A stretch of DNA of 64,000 nucleotides from positions 1-64,000 of the forward strand of contig JAPLFS010000063.1 of the NCBI GenBank assembly GCA_026390555.1, in the 5' to 3' direction. This DNA is from Pseudomonadota bacterium. GTDB lineage: Bacteria; Bdellovibrionota_C; UBA2361; OMII01. Positions 46,411 through 56,124 of the stretch are shown here, piece after piece; within the stretch, counting starts at the first letter, position 1; every line of letters begins with the position of its first letter. A model generated the notes under the pieces. That model worked only from the letters and a program-made list of their open reading frames with translations. It ran no database searches and was not told the DNA's origin. The translations under genes and the position numbers were made by a program.

Positions 46411-46431
46411 GGGGTGAATACTTATCATCCC
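46411..46431 (+). terminator. Hairpin between convergent orphan gene and carB
   Basis: GGGGTGA and TCATCCC pair over 7 bp, one pair being G-U, around a 7-nt loop, in the 41-bp gap between the two convergent stops. No T-run follows, so it may slow or protect the transcript end rather than terminate strongly. Confidence 0.35.
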
Positions 46432-46433
46432 TG

Positions 46434-49400
46434 CTAATTAATCTCGTAGTAATCCTGCAGCGCCTTTACCGTCAGAAAACTGCTATCCTTTACCATCTCT
46501 AGCGCCTGAGAGACGGCCCCGGCAGCGGCGATGGTTGTGTAGGTTGGAATTCGGAGCTCGTTCGCAACAATTCTGATCGATTTTGAATCCATATTGGGCT
46601 TTGAACCACCCTCCGGAGTATTGATAACTAGCACCAACTCCCCCCTACCAAGCTTGTCGACAACGTGCGGAGATCCATCCCTGACCTTATTCACTATCTC
46701 TACCCTGAAACCCATCTTCGTTAGGTACTGTGCGGTGCCCTTCGTCGCAATGATCGAGAAGCCAAGCTTTGCAAGGCGTTCGACGATGGCGCCCAACCCC
46801 TCCTTATCCTCCTCCTTGATACTGAGAAACACTGCGCCCTTAGTAGGCAACGTAATGTTTGCTGCAAACTGGCTCTTTGCAAAGGCCCCACCAAAGTTGG
46901 TGTGCAACCCCATCACCTCTCCCGTTGACTTCATCTCAGGACCAAGGATCGTATCAACCCCTGGAAACTTACTGAACGGAAAAACAGAGGCCTTGACCGA
47001 AACATAGCCCTTGGGCTCACACTCCCGTACCCCGATCTCTTTTAAACTCTTTCCAGCCATCACCCGTGATGCAACCTTGGCCCATGGAATGCCGGTCGCC
47101 TTGCTGACAAATGGCACCGTTCTTGATGCGCGTGGATTAACCTCAAGGATATAGATCTCTCCACCCTTGGCCACCGCAAACTGGATGTTCATCAATCCAA
47201 CGACCTGCAGCTCTGCAGCTAAAAGCCGCGCCTGACGCTTTAACTCCTCAATTATTTCCCTACTTAACGTCTGTGGAGGTAAGCAACATGAGCTATCACC
47301 GGAGTGAATACCGGCCGGCTCTATATGCTCCATCACCCCTGCAATCATAACCTGCTTGCCATCACTGACAGCGTCAACGTCGACCTCGATAGCGCCATCG
47401 AGAAACCTATCAAGCAGAACGGGCCGATCGTGTGATACCTCGACCCCCTCATGCATGTAGCTAAGCACCTCCTCCTCTGAGTAGATAACCCGCATCGCAC
47501 GACCACCAAGAACGAAGGAGGGGCGAATCATAAGGGGAAATCCGACCTTTCTGGCCGCCTTAAGCGCCTCCTCTGTAGAACGCGCCGTTGCATATTGGGG
47601 CTGCTTTAATTTGAGAGCTTCCACCAGTGCAGAGAAGCGCTCGCGGTCCTCTGCCGCATCAATTGAATCTACGGAGGTTCCGATTACAGGCACCCCGAGC
47701 GCCGCTAACTCGCCTGATATGCGCAGAGGGGTCTGCCCACCGAACTGAACTATGACACCGTAGGGCTGCTCACGGTCAACTATATTCATTACCGACTCGA
47801 CGGTCAGGGGCTCAAAGTAGAGCCGATCGCTAGTATCATAATCGGTAGAAACAGTTTCAGGATTGCAGTTTACCATTATGGTCTCATAACCATCGGCTTT
47901 AAGCGCCATCGCTGCGTGAACACAACAGTAGTCAAATTCAATACCCTGTCCGATACGGTTAGGCCCTGCACCTAAAATAATGATCTTCTTTTTATCGGTA
48001 GGGGGCGCCTCTGATACTCCGCCATAGGTTGAGTATAGATAGGGGGTATTTGCAACGAACTCCGCCGCACAGGTATCGACCTTCCTAAAGGAGGGCTTAA
48101 TACCGAACTGCCTTCGTCTTGCGCGGACCTCTATCTCACGACTCTGCGTCAGTCCCGCAATTCTACGATCGGAGAAGCCCTGAGACTTTAACTCGCGTAG
48201 CTCATCCGCTGAAAGTGTCGCAAATTTAGTACCAGAGAGCTGCTGCTCCTGTTGAATAATCTCCTCAATCTCCCCCAGGAACCAGGGATCAATCTTAGTT
48301 GCCTGGAACAGCTCGCGCATCGAGAACCCAGCGCGGAAGGCCTCTCCAACAAGCCATAGACGGTCTGGCGCACCGATCGAACAGGCCTCAAGCAACTCAC
48401 CACGGCCGAGATCCTTGGTCAGTTTGAAACGATCGAATCCGTAGGTATCAAGCTCCATTGAGCAGATCGCTTTTTGCAGCGCCTCTTTAAATGTCGCACC
48501 GAACGAAAGCACCTCTCCTACCGATTTCATCTGAGTTCCGAGCGCGCGGTCAGCCATCGGAAATTTTTCAAAGTTAAAGCGCGGGATCTTTACCACAACG
48601 TAATCAATTGAGGGCTCAAAACAGGCCGGCGTTTCGCGTGTGATATCGTTAGGAATCTCATCTAAGGTATATCCAACAGCTAGCTTGGCTGCGATCTTTG
48701 CAATAGGAAATCCGGTCGCCTTTGATGCCAGCGCTGAGCTGCGCGAAACACGTGGGTTCATCTCGATTACAATTATGCGACCGTTAGTTGGATTAAGCGC
48801 AAACTGCACGTTCGATCCACCGGTATCAACACCGATCCGACGAATTACCTTGATGGCCGCATCGCGCAGTAACTGATACTCCTTGTCTGTCAGGGTCTGA
48901 ATCGGTGCAACTGTGATCGAATCTCCGGTATGAACCCCCATCGGATCGAAGTTCTCAATACCACAGACGATCACAACGTTGTCCTTAAGATCGCGCATGA
49001 CCTCAAGCTCGACCTCCTTCCAACCAAGCAACGACTCCTCAACCAGAACCTCACGGTTAGGACTCGCTGCCAACGCTATCGCAACCTTACGGTGCAGCTC
49101 ATCTGGCGCATATACAATACCGCTCCCCGTTCCACCAAGCGTACGAGAGGGCCGTAGCACCAATGGATATCCGAGCTTCTTGGCCGCATCTTCAGCCTCC
49201 CCAATAGAGGTTGCAATTATCGAGCGCGCCGACTCTAGCCCGATCTGATCCATCGCTTTTTTAAATAGATCTCTATCTTCTGCTGTCTTGATAGCGTCTA
49301 TCTTGGCGCCGATCAGCTCACAGCCGTAGCGTTCAAATACCCCACGCTCATCTAGCTCCAGCGCAATGTTAAGCGCAGTTTGCCCCCCCATAGTCGGAAG

Positions 49401-49658
49401 CACAGCGTCTGGACGCTCAATCCTAATGATCTCTTCTACGAAATCAGCCGTAATCGGCTCGATATAGGTCCTGTCTGCAAACTCAGGATCGGTCATTATA
49501 GTTGCCGGATTCGAGTTAACAAGGATGACCCGATACCCCTCGTTCTTCAGAGCCTTAATGGCCTGTGTGCCCGAATAATCGAACTCACACGCCTGTCCGA
49601 TTACTATCGGCCCAGAGCCTATAAGCAATATCGATTTTATATCGTTTCTTCTTGGCAT
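46434..49658 (-). CDS. carB: Carbamoyl-phosphate synthase large subunit
   Basis: Makes carbamoyl phosphate for pyrimidines and arginine. The 1,074 residues contain two homologous ATP-grasp halves, with [18 protein letters not shown] opening the first and [19 protein letters not shown] the second, and the [18 protein letters not shown] / [18 protein letters not shown] pair. The C-terminal 130 residues form the allosteric (MGS) domain. Length is standard. It is the last gene of the pyrR-pyrB-pyrC-carA-carB run, 15 bp after carA. Confidence 0.98.
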   Translation of the reverse strand: MPRRNDIKSILLIGSGPIVIGQACEFDYSGTQAIKALKNEGYRVILVNSNPATIMTDPEFADRTYIEPITADFVEEIIRIERPDAVLPTMGGQTALNIALELDERGVFERYGCELIGAKIDAIKTAEDRDLFKKAMDQIGLESARSIIATSIGEAEDAAKKLGYPLVLRPSRTLGGTGSGIVYAPDELHRKVAIALAASPNREVLVEESLLGWKEVELEVMRDLKDNVVIVCGIENFDPMGVHTGDSITVAPIQTLTDKEYQLLRDAAIKVIRRIGVDTGGSNVQFALNPTNGRIIVIEMNPRVSRSSALASKATGFPIAKIAAKLAVGYTLDEIPNDITRETPACFEPSIDYVVVKIPRFNFEKFPMADRALGTQMKSVGEVLSFGATFKEALQKAICSMELDTYGFDRFKLTKDLGRGELLEACSIGAPDRLWLVGEAFRAGFSMRELFQATKIDPWFLGEIEEIIQQEQQLSGTKFATLSADELRELKSQGFSDRRIAGLTQSREIEVRARRRQFGIKPSFRKVDTCAAEFVANTPYLYSTYGGVSEAPPTDKKKIIILGAGPNRIGQGIEFDYCCVHAAMALKADGYETIMVNCNPETVSTDYDTSDRLYFEPLTVESVMNIVDREQPYGVIVQFGGQTPLRISGELAALGVPVIGTSVDSIDAAEDRERFSALVEALKLKQPQYATARSTEEALKAARKVGFPLMIRPSFVLGGRAMRVIYSEEEVLSYMHEGVEVSHDRPVLLDRFLDGAIEVDVDAVSDGKQVMIAGVMEHIEPAGIHSGDSSCCLPPQTLSREIIEELKRQARLLAAELQVVGLMNIQFAVAKGGEIYILEVNPRASRTVPFVSKATGIPWAKVASRVMAGKSLKEIGVRECEPKGYVSVKASVFPFSKFPGVDTILGPEMKSTGEVMGLHTNFGGAFAKSQFAANITLPTKGAVFLSIKEEDKEGLGAIVERLAKLGFSIIATKGTAQYLTKMGFRVEIVNKVRDGSPHVVDKLGRGELVLVINTPEGGSKPNMDSKSIRIVANELRIPTYTTIAAAGAVSQALEMVKDSSFLTVKALQDYYEIN

Positions 49659-49673
49659 AAGTCCTCAAATTAG

Positions 49674-50861
49674 CTACTCAGTTCCCAATACCAGGTCATG
49701 GAATCTCTGAAAAAGATAGCGCGAATCGTGCGGCCCCGGTGAGGCTTCAGGATGATACTGCACCGAGAAGATGCGAGCCTGCTTGGACTCTAAGCCCTCA
49801 ATCGTCTGATCGTTAAGATTAATATGCGAGACAAAAACATCCTTCGACAAGCCCTGCTTGTAAACCGCAAAGCCGTGGTTCTGAACCGTAATCTCAACCT
49901 TACCGGTGGTCTCGTCCCGCACCGGATGATTACCACCACGATGCCCAAACTTAAGCTTGTAGGTGCTTCCACCAAGCGCCTGTCCAAGGATCTGATGGCC
50001 AAGGCAGATCCCAAACATAGGTACCTTACCGAGCAGCTCCTGCACAGGCTTTACCACATAACCAAGGGTGCCTGGATCTCCAGGGCCGTTAGAAAGAAAG
50101 AGCCCATCTGGCCTGAGCGCCATAATATCTGCCGACGTAGTTCCAGCAGGAACTACCGTTACACGAAATCCAACATCGATCAGAAGCCGCAAAATATTTA
50201 TCTTGATGCCGCAATCAATCGCTACAACGTGCGGTCGCGCAACGAGCTGCTCCTGCGATAAGCGCCGTGAATTACCATCTTTGAGGGTCCAGGAGGGTGC
50301 ATCCCAGGTATAGATCTCTTTGCAAGCAACCTGCCGTACGTAATCTCGCCCCTCCATAGAGCTGAGCTTCTTGGCACGATCGACCAACTCATCTGGATTT
50401 AGATCCAATCCACCCGCCATGACCGCCATCTGAGCGCCGTTATCCCTCAGGTGCGATACGATCTCGCGCGTATCGATCCCCTCAATCCCCATTACACCGT
50501 GTCGTGCTAAGTAGGCAGGAAGTGAGATCGTTGCGCGAAAATTTGAAGGAGTCTTATGTGCTGCCCGCACGATGATACCCTCGGTGTATACCTTTGAAGA
50601 CTCAACATCCTCTTCGTTACATCCAACATTTCCAATATGCGGATAGGTAAAGGACATAATCTGCCCGGCATAGCTCGGGTCCGTCAAAATCTCCTGATAG
50701 CCGTACATAGAGGTGTTAAATACCGCCTCCCCCTCAACCGGATTAGAGGGCCCGCGCAGCGCGCCGAAGCAGCGCCCCTTAAAGATCCGTCCATCTGCAA
50801 GTGCTAAGTAGCCCTGCTCTCCCCTAGCCTCCTGTATCTGTCTCCTCTCGCTTCTCATCAC
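49674..50861 (-). CDS. carA: Carbamoyl-phosphate synthase small subunit
   Basis: The glutaminase partner of CarB. The 395-residue protein has an N-terminal domain (YLALADGRIFKGRCFG, NTSMYGYQEILTDPSYAGQI) and a class-I glutamine amidotransferase domain with LSNGPGDPG, the nucleophile Cys in MFGICLGHQILGQALGG, and the His/Glu pair in VQYHPEASPGPHDSRYLF. It releases ammonia from glutamine for CarB, whose gene follows. Confidence 0.98.
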   Translation of the reverse strand: MMRSERRQIQEARGEQGYLALADGRIFKGRCFGALRGPSNPVEGEAVFNTSMYGYQEILTDPSYAGQIMSFTYPHIGNVGCNEEDVESSKVYTEGIIVRAAHKTPSNFRATISLPAYLARHGVMGIEGIDTREIVSHLRDNGAQMAVMAGGLDLNPDELVDRAKKLSSMEGRDYVRQVACKEIYTWDAPSWTLKDGNSRRLSQEQLVARPHVVAIDCGIKINILRLLIDVGFRVTVVPAGTTSADIMALRPDGLFLSNGPGDPGTLGYVVKPVQELLGKVPMFGICLGHQILGQALGGSTYKLKFGHRGGNHPVRDETTGKVEITVQNHGFAVYKQGLSKDVFVSHINLNDQTIEGLESKQARIFSVQYHPEASPGPHDSRYLFQRFHDLVLGTE

Positions 50862-50866
50862 AAATA

Positions 50867-52204
50867 CTAACCCCGAATATCTTGCTGCTCAGTCTGCTCA
50901 GCCGCCAATTTTCCATCTCGAACAACACGCCGACCAGCTACGAGCACATGCGTAGCCAATCCCATTAACTCACGACCGAGAAATGGACTATTCTTTGATT
51001 TTGAACGAACCTGCTCAACCGCAAAGCGCCAACGACGCTTCGGATCTAGCACGGTAATATCCGCCTCACTGCCGACACGCAGAGTTCCAGAAGAGAGCCC
51101 AAAAGATCGCGCCGGTCCGTAACAGAGCAGCTCAACCATCCGGCGCCGAGAGACCTTACCCTGGGAACACAGCTCTACGAATAACGGCAGGCTGGTTTGT
51201 AACCCCAGTATCCCCACCGTAGCGCGCGAGAACTCGACTAATTTACTATCGAGATCGTGCGGAGCATGATCGCTTGCGATAGCATCGACGGTTCCATCCT
51301 CAATCCCCTTAAAAAGTCCCTCAATATCCTCGCAGGGCTTAAGGGGTGGCATCATCTTATAGTTCGTATCGTAGCTACTAACGCTAGTCTCATCGAGCAC
51401 CAAGTGATGCGGAGCAACCTCACACGTTATATTAATTCCATCGTTCTTTGCTCGACGGATAAGCTCAATGCCACGCGCCGTAGAGACGTGGCAGATATGA
51501 ACCCTGCCCTTTGTAAAACGGGCCAGCTCTATATCGCGCGCGATCATCACATCCTCAGCGATACCCGGAAACCCATTCAGCCCAAGACGGAGCGAGAGTG
51601 GGGACTCGTTCATACACCCACCGCAACTTAAACTCTTGTCCTCCTCGTGACACGAAAGTGGTAGCCCAAGCATCAAGCACCACTCCAAAGCGCGCCGCAT
51701 CAGACCAGCATCCGCAACCGGATCGCCGTCATCTGAAAACGCCACACATCCAGCCTTCGCTAACTCTGAGTACGGAGCAAGCTGCTGCCCCTTGCGCCCC
51801 ATTGAGATCGCACCTATCGGCAGAACTCTAGCTGCACCGGCAGCCTTTGCTTTCTCTAAAATAAAGCGCGTTACCTCGGCCGAATCGTTGGCCGGCTTGG
51901 TGTTCGGCATACAACAGATACTGGTAAATCCACCGAGCACCGCCGCCTCAGCGCCGGTCTGAATTGTCTCCTTCCACTCCTCTCCCGGCTCACGCAGATG
52001 CACGTGCAGGTCGATACAACCCGGTATTACCCACTGACCTTTGGCATCGATCTTCTCGGCCGTAGCATGACTCTGTAACACCCCAGGCTTCTCAATTGCG
52101 GCAACTCTGCCATCCTGAACGAGGATATCGAATAACCCCTCACGATCCGTGGCGGCATCGATAACCGTTCCCCCCTGAATAACTATCGGAGCTAGGATAC
52201 TCAT
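50867..52204 (-). CDS. pyrC: Dihydroorotase
   Basis: Closes carbamoyl aspartate to dihydroorotate. The 445-residue class I amidohydrolase has the metal-binding CIDLHVHLREPGEEWKE, CMPNTKPANDS, HICHVSTARG and IASDHAPHD motifs. Its ATG overlaps the pyrB stop by 4 bp and it ends 5 bp before carA, so the three are translated together. Confidence 0.97.
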   Translation of the reverse strand: MSILAPIVIQGGTVIDAATDREGLFDILVQDGRVAAIEKPGVLQSHATAEKIDAKGQWVIPGCIDLHVHLREPGEEWKETIQTGAEAAVLGGFTSICCMPNTKPANDSAEVTRFILEKAKAAGAARVLPIGAISMGRKGQQLAPYSELAKAGCVAFSDDGDPVADAGLMRRALEWCLMLGLPLSCHEEDKSLSCGGCMNESPLSLRLGLNGFPGIAEDVMIARDIELARFTKGRVHICHVSTARGIELIRRAKNDGINITCEVAPHHLVLDETSVSSYDTNYKMMPPLKPCEDIEGLFKGIEDGTVDAIASDHAPHDLDSKLVEFSRATVGILGLQTSLPLFVELCSQGKVSRRRMVELLCYGPARSFGLSSGTLRVGSEADITVLDPKRRWRFAVEQVRSKSKNSPFLGRELMGLATHVLVAGRRVVRDGKLAAEQTEQQDIRG

Positions 52205-53193
52205 TTGATTATCTCCTCATGCGACTGTGCGCTACGCGCCAAGAGGTAGAGCACCGCCATCCTAACCGCTACGCCGTTATTAACCTGTTGCCTAATCAAT
52301 GAGCGTGGCCCATCCGCCACCTCGCCAGAGATCTCAGTCCCACGATTGATCGGCCCGGGGTGCAGCACTACGCTCTCTGGCGCATAGCGCTCCAGTAACT
52401 TTTCAGAGACGCAGTACTCCTTACTGTACTCATCAAGGCTCGGGATAAAGTGCTGGTCCTGTCGTTCGAGCTGCATACGGAGACACACCACAACGTCGAG
52501 ATCGCGCAGCCCATCTACTATGTTATGAACAACGTGCACCGAGCCCCCACCGAAAACGGCAGACATTTCAAATGGCACCAGCGTTGGAGGCCCAACTAGC
52601 CGCACCTCGTTACCAAGCGCAAGATGCGCCCAGATATTACTACGAGCAACGCGGGAATGCCTAACGTCACCGACAAATCCGATCCGCAACCCCTCTATGC
52701 TGCGCTTACTCTTAGCAAAGTGCTGGCGCAGGGTCAGAAGATCCAAAAGCGCCTGAGTTGGATGCTCGTGCGCACCATCCCCTGCGTTTACAACCGAGGC
52801 TCGGTGGAGGTGACGTGCCACAAAGTGCGCCGCCCCACTCTCGGAGTGTCGGATCACTAAGATATCTGGGTTCATCGATTCAAGGGTACGTACTGTATCT
52901 AGTAGGGTCTCGCCCTTCTTAACGGAACTGGAGCCAGCGCTAACATTAATAGTGTCAGCAGAGAGACGCTTTCCTGCGATATCAAAACTGGCTAGGGTTC
53001 GGGTGGATGGCTCGAAAAAGATGTTGACTATCGTCTTTCCGCGCAGGGTTGGGACCTTTTTGATGTCCCGCTCAGATACCTCTACAAACGAATGTGCCGC
53101 ATCGAGGTACCGATTTATTTCGTTTTTCGAAAGCCCTTCTATTCCCAACAAGTGGTCGACCATCGAGAGTTGAGTTAAGCCGAGTGCTGCCAA
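52201..53193 (-). CDS. pyrB: Aspartate carbamoyltransferase catalytic subunit
   Basis: Joins carbamoyl phosphate and aspartate. The 330 residues include the carbamoyl-phosphate loop FFEPSTRTLASFDIAGKRL, GAHEHPTQALLDLLTL, and HPGPINRGTEIS near the end. No regulatory pyrI gene is present, as is usual when PyrR is used instead. It is followed by pyrC with a 4-bp overlap. Confidence 0.97.
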   Translation of the reverse strand: MAALGLTQLSMVDHLLGIEGLSKNEINRYLDAAHSFVEVSERDIKKVPTLRGKTIVNIFFEPSTRTLASFDIAGKRLSADTINVSAGSSSVKKGETLLDTVRTLESMNPDILVIRHSESGAAHFVARHLHRASVVNAGDGAHEHPTQALLDLLTLRQHFAKSKRSIEGLRIGFVGDVRHSRVARSNIWAHLALGNEVRLVGPPTLVPFEMSAVFGGGSVHVVHNIVDGLRDLDVVVCLRMQLERQDQHFIPSLDEYSKEYCVSEKLLERYAPESVVLHPGPINRGTEISGEVADGPRSLIRQQVNNGVAVRMAVLYLLARSAQSHEEIIK

Positions 53194-53299
53194 ATTTACA
53201 AGGGGTTGGAGGGGTGTTTTTTAGCTCCCTAGTGATATTCGTTGCTGGTATCAACCAGGCGACCTGCCTAGGAGTATAAGTGGGACTCCCTGCACCCCC
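53194..53299 (-). promoter_or_regulatory. pyrR-pyrB intergenic with stem-loops
   Basis: Two stems can form: GGAGT (53271-53275) with ACTCC (53285-53289), and CTGGT (53245-53249) with ACCAG (53254-53258, 4-nt loop); a third CAGG/CCTG overlaps the second. No T-run follows, and the canonical PyrR-binding loop sequence is not obvious. The region could still be a control point because PyrR is encoded directly upstream. Confidence 0.3.
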
Positions 53300-53869
53300 C
53301 TACTTCTCCTCACGCTCAATTAGGTATGTGCCATCCCGATACCCCATCTCAGTCAAGCGAACCCGCACAAGTTGCGAGCGTTGCGTGGGTATAACTTTGC
53401 CCACATAGTCAGCCTGAATCGGAAGCTCGCGATATCCTCGGTCTGCCAGAACCGCCAGCTCAACCCTGTGTGGCCGACCAAAATCTATAATCGCATCAAG
53501 CGCTGAACGGATAGTGCGCCCCGTAAAAAGAACGTCATCCACTAGGATAATACGCGAACCCGCTATCCTAAACGGCAGATCGGTGCCACGCAACGTTGGC
53601 TGCGACTGTGCGCTAGAGAGATCATCACGGTAGAGGGTGATATCGATAACACCATAAGGAACCTCGATCTTTTCGATACGCTGAATCTCCTCCTGAAGCC
53701 GCTTGCCCAGGAACTCTCCTCCAGTACGAATACCGACGATGGCTAGGTTCTTAAGATCGCGATCCTTCTCTAAGATCTCAAAGCTCATGCGCGAGATGGC
53801 GCGAGCTATGGTCTCTTCGTCCATAACTAGTTGCCATTCACGCGGGATCGGTTTGTACTTAGTGTTCAT
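53300..53869 (-). CDS. pyrR: PyrR: pyrimidine operon regulator / uracil phosphoribosyltransferase
   Basis: I start the gene at the ATG at 53869 (MNTKYKPIPREWQLVMDEE), giving 189 residues, near the family norm; an earlier ATG at 53917 would overlap the upstream gene. The PRPP-binding motif IILVDDVLFTGRTIRSALDA is clear, with VGIRTGGEFLGKRL and ADRGYRELPIQADYVGK. In Gram-positives PyrR controls pyr transcription by attenuation; here it leads the operon pyrR-pyrB-pyrC-carA-carB, so a similar role is likely. Confidence 0.95.
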   Translation of the reverse strand: MNTKYKPIPREWQLVMDEETIARAISRMSFEILEKDRDLKNLAIVGIRTGGEFLGKRLQEEIQRIEKIEVPYGVIDITLYRDDLSSAQSQPTLRGTDLPFRIAGSRIILVDDVLFTGRTIRSALDAIIDFGRPHRVELAVLADRGYRELPIQADYVGKVIPTQRSQLVRVRLTEMGYRDGTYLIEREEK

Positions 53870-53888
53870 AGAAAAATCATTCCCCCAA

Positions 53889-54254
53889 TTACCTAAAACT
53901 ACCCTCCGCCGCAGCATTAAAGTGCAAACTATATAGGGTAACCTCGCTCCCCATCACAGTAAATCCAAGCCTCTCTATATAACTTAACGAAAGCTTGATA
54001 GTACCACCCTCACGTCGGATCTGCATGTCCCGATCACCACATGTTATTCCATGCTGCCTGACTACCTCCATTAGCGAGCGCCGGATCTCCTCATCCGAGT
54101 ACACTGCGGCAGTTGCTGTAGCTTGCCGCATATGATTCCTCAGGTCGAAGTAATAGTAGTAAAATGGCACTACTACGTATAGCAGAGACACGACTAGCAC
54201 GATCGTTACCACGCCTAATAAGGCAATAAATAACTTTTTGCGTCCCCCTACCAT
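53889..54254 (-). CDS. Small membrane-anchored protein, 121 aa
   Basis: One N-terminal membrane helix (KLFIALLGVVTIVLVVSLLY) is followed by YYYYFDLRNHMRQATATAA and a soluble domain of about 70 residues with a strand-rich end (MGSEVTLYSLHFN). It resembles the layout of DUF4845-type small periplasmic proteins, but I cannot confirm the family. It precedes pyrR by 19 bp on the same strand. Confidence 0.65.
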   Translation of the reverse strand: MVGGRKKLFIALLGVVTIVLVVSLLYVVVPFYYYYFDLRNHMRQATATAAVYSDEEIRRSLMEVVRQHGITCGDRDMQIRREGGTIKLSLSYIERLGFTVMGSEVTLYSLHFNAAAEGSFR

Positions 54255-54348
54255 ATCACCCAGCTACTTCTACCAATCAAACCTCAGTTTGCACTAGTCT
54301 TTTTTGATCACAAATGGCACCTTGCGGGGTCGTGGTATGCGGTAAACT

Positions 54349-54651
54349 ATGGCATTACAGCCTATGAGTTCAAAACGCCTTCTTACAACATACCGCCTTA
54401 GCGCCATACTGTTTACGCTGCTAGGGCTTGGGAATATCGGCCTCGGCTATTCAAAGGTGACGTACCATGAGGAGCTACTTAAACAGACCCTCGCCACCAC
54501 TCAGGAACCAAACCACAACGAGACCGTCTTTCTGCGGCGTCTTAGATCACGGACTGAGTTTTATAAACTAGTGGAGCTGGGTGGCGTTGGATTCCTACTC
54601 GTAGCGCTAGTGATCCTTGCTACCGAGCGATTTAAAGGAAGTGCCCGCTAA
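54349..54651 (+). CDS. Two-helix membrane protein, 100 aa
   Basis: A 100-residue protein with two hydrophobic helices (AILFTLLGLGNIGLGYS and VGFLLVALVILATE) separated by a charged, probably periplasmic, segment. The ATG at 54349 follows TAAACT directly; if that is a -10, the true start is the second ATG at 54364. There is no Shine-Dalgarno. It is divergent from the pyrR-linked membrane protein and convergent with the next gene. No family recognised. Confidence 0.55.
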   Translation: MALQPMSSKRLLTTYRLSAILFTLLGLGNIGLGYSKVTYHEELLKQTLATTQEPNHNETVFLRRLRSRTEFYKLVELGGVGFLLVALVILATERFKGSAR

Positions 54652-54680
54652 CACGCGAGTCAGGCCTGTAGAATAGGTTG

Positions 54681-55352
54681 CTACGACTCTTGCAGAACAA
54701 CCTCTTTGACCCTAGCGATCTCATCCTCAACGCCAAGTCCCTTAAGCACTGCGTTTAGCTTCTGGGATGGAAACATCTGCTCAATCTGTTTGATATCACC
54801 GCGTAGCACCTTCTGCGGCAATTTTCCGAGCAAAATCTCGCTGGCCAATACAAGGGACACGAAGGACCATAACGCTAAGAACACCGCGGCCTTAAAGAAT
54901 CTTGCAAGCGCAAACGACATGCTTAGGAGGGAGGCACACAACAGCACTATCCCTGCCGTCCCGCGCCAGCCAGGGGCATATGTATTAAGCAACTTTGAAT
55001 CACTAAGGAGCAACGCCACAACAACCAAGGCCGCTGCAAGCACCACACAGTAAGAGAGCTTAACGATACCGAAGCTCTGTACTGCCGCCGATGCCAGGGG
55101 ACGAACTAGTATCCAACCGACCGCAACGCTAAGCAGCACCAGCCACCCCGCCCCAATCAGGTATTCAGGATTTCGATGAGTTATTAACTCAGAGAACGGC
55201 AACTCAATAAAGGGCAGCCCAAGTGGAAGACAGGCTGCTATGATAGTTCCTATAAGAGAGAGCTTCAGGAGTTTGCTGACAAGCAGCGAACCTATAAGAA
55301 TAACAACCGGAAGGGCTATGGTGAGCCAGGATTGTGAGAGCAGATCCATCAT
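54681..55352 (-). CDS. Multi-pass membrane protein, 223 aa
   Basis: I choose the ATG at 55352 (MMDLLSQSW) because GGAGG lies 8 nt upstream; a TTG thirty bases earlier is less likely. About five hydrophobic helices fill residues 5-165, with a cytosolic C-terminal tail of about 50 residues (LRGDIKQIEQMFPSQKLNAV). No known transporter motif is present. It follows the small 56-codon gene on the same strand. Resembles uncharacterised CvpA-like proteins only in size. Confidence 0.6.
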   Translation of the reverse strand: MMDLLSQSWLTIALPVVILIGSLLVSKLLKLSLIGTIIAACLPLGLPFIELPFSELITHRNPEYLIGAGWLVLLSVAVGWILVRPLASAAVQSFGIVKLSYCVVLAAALVVVALLLSDSKLLNTYAPGWRGTAGIVLLCASLLSMSFALARFFKAAVFLALWSFVSLVLASEILLGKLPQKVLRGDIKQIEQMFPSQKLNAVLKGLGVEDEIARVKEVVLQES

Positions 55353-55518
55353 ACTAGTAGCCTCCATTTTAAATGGGACCAACCTTGTCCTTTAACCGCT
55401 CCTATTTACGACCCTACATGATAAGATGCAGCGCTGAATAGAAGGGGGGCAATTAGCTGCAGGTAAATATAGATCTAACCTAAAGGAAACGGCGTTATAA
55501 AGAGATATGTTTGTGGAG

Positions 55519-55689
55519 TTACGGCCTACTAAGCTTTGAAATGTCCAAGGAGGCTCGATCAATATCGGAGGGCTCCGAGCGGCTCGTCGCGTACTGAACA
55601 CGTCTATCTAGCAATACTCCAACGGCAACACCCGTTATAATAGCCACACAGACTACGATAGCAACGGCTTTAATAGTTCTAGGGATCAT
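55519..55689 (-). CDS. Small single-pass membrane protein, 56 aa
   Basis: The ATG at 55689 is preceded by a perfect AGGAGG 6 nt upstream, the strongest Shine-Dalgarno in this neighbourhood. The protein is MIPRTIKAV then a hydrophobic helix (AIVVCVAIITGVAVGVLL) and a polar tail DRRVQYATSRSEPSDID ending KLSRP. It would sit in the inner membrane with the charged tail outside or in the cytosol. It is in the same direction as the receiver gene upstream and the multi-pass protein downstream. No family recognised. Confidence 0.65.
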   Translation of the reverse strand: MIPRTIKAVAIVVCVAIITGVAVGVLLDRRVQYATSRSEPSDIDRASLDISKLSRP

Positions 55690-55749
55690 GATGGTCCTCC
55701 TGAAGAATTGGGACAGATAGGCCGGTTACATCGAACGACTTGCCCAACG

Positions 55750-56112
55750 TTACAAGGAGGCCAGAAGATCTGGCAATACCTTAACGAAGCGCGAACGTGG
55801 CATCACCTCCCCTAGCGCCAGAGCCTCAGCCTGTGCCGCAGTCTCAAGGTGCACATGCGAAAAGAAGCTAACACAGCTCCAGCCCCTACCTGATAGCTCC
55901 GCTACAATCCGGCTCAAGAATTCAAGCGGCGCCGTAACCTTCTCAAGATCGATTATAAACAGCCCCTTGCTCCCCTGTGCCTCAAGCAGCGCCTTTTCAA
56001 GCGCCACTTGAGAACGGGCAACTACAACCTGGAGTGAACAGTTGGCAGCGGCCTCCTTAATCTTTGAGATAAAGAAGAGATCCGATGAGACGAGTAGAAC
56101 GGCGCTAGTCAT
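55750..56112 (-). CDS. Degenerate receiver-like protein, 120 aa
   Basis: A 120-residue single domain with the length and strand order of a CheY-like receiver. VLLVSSDLFFISKI replaces the acidic pair with S-S-D, the phosphorylation position keeps Asp (D55 in LFIIDLEK), and the conserved Thr and Lys are changed (SFFSHVH, MPRSRF). It may sense or bind without normal phosphotransfer. It follows the NtrC-like regulator by 12 bp, so it is probably co-transcribed with it. Confidence 0.68.
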   Translation of the reverse strand: MTSAVLLVSSDLFFISKIKEAAANCSLQVVVARSQVALEKALLEAQGSKGLFIIDLEKVTAPLEFLSRIVAELSGRGWSCVSFFSHVHLETAAQAEALALGEVMPRSRFVKVLPDLLASL

Positions 56113-56124
56113 GGCTCTCTACCG

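Noticed and set aside
55392-55601. 69-codon minus-strand ORF
   Set aside because: It overlaps the 56-residue gene in another frame and lacks a Shine-Dalgarno; the 56-residue frame has a perfect one.
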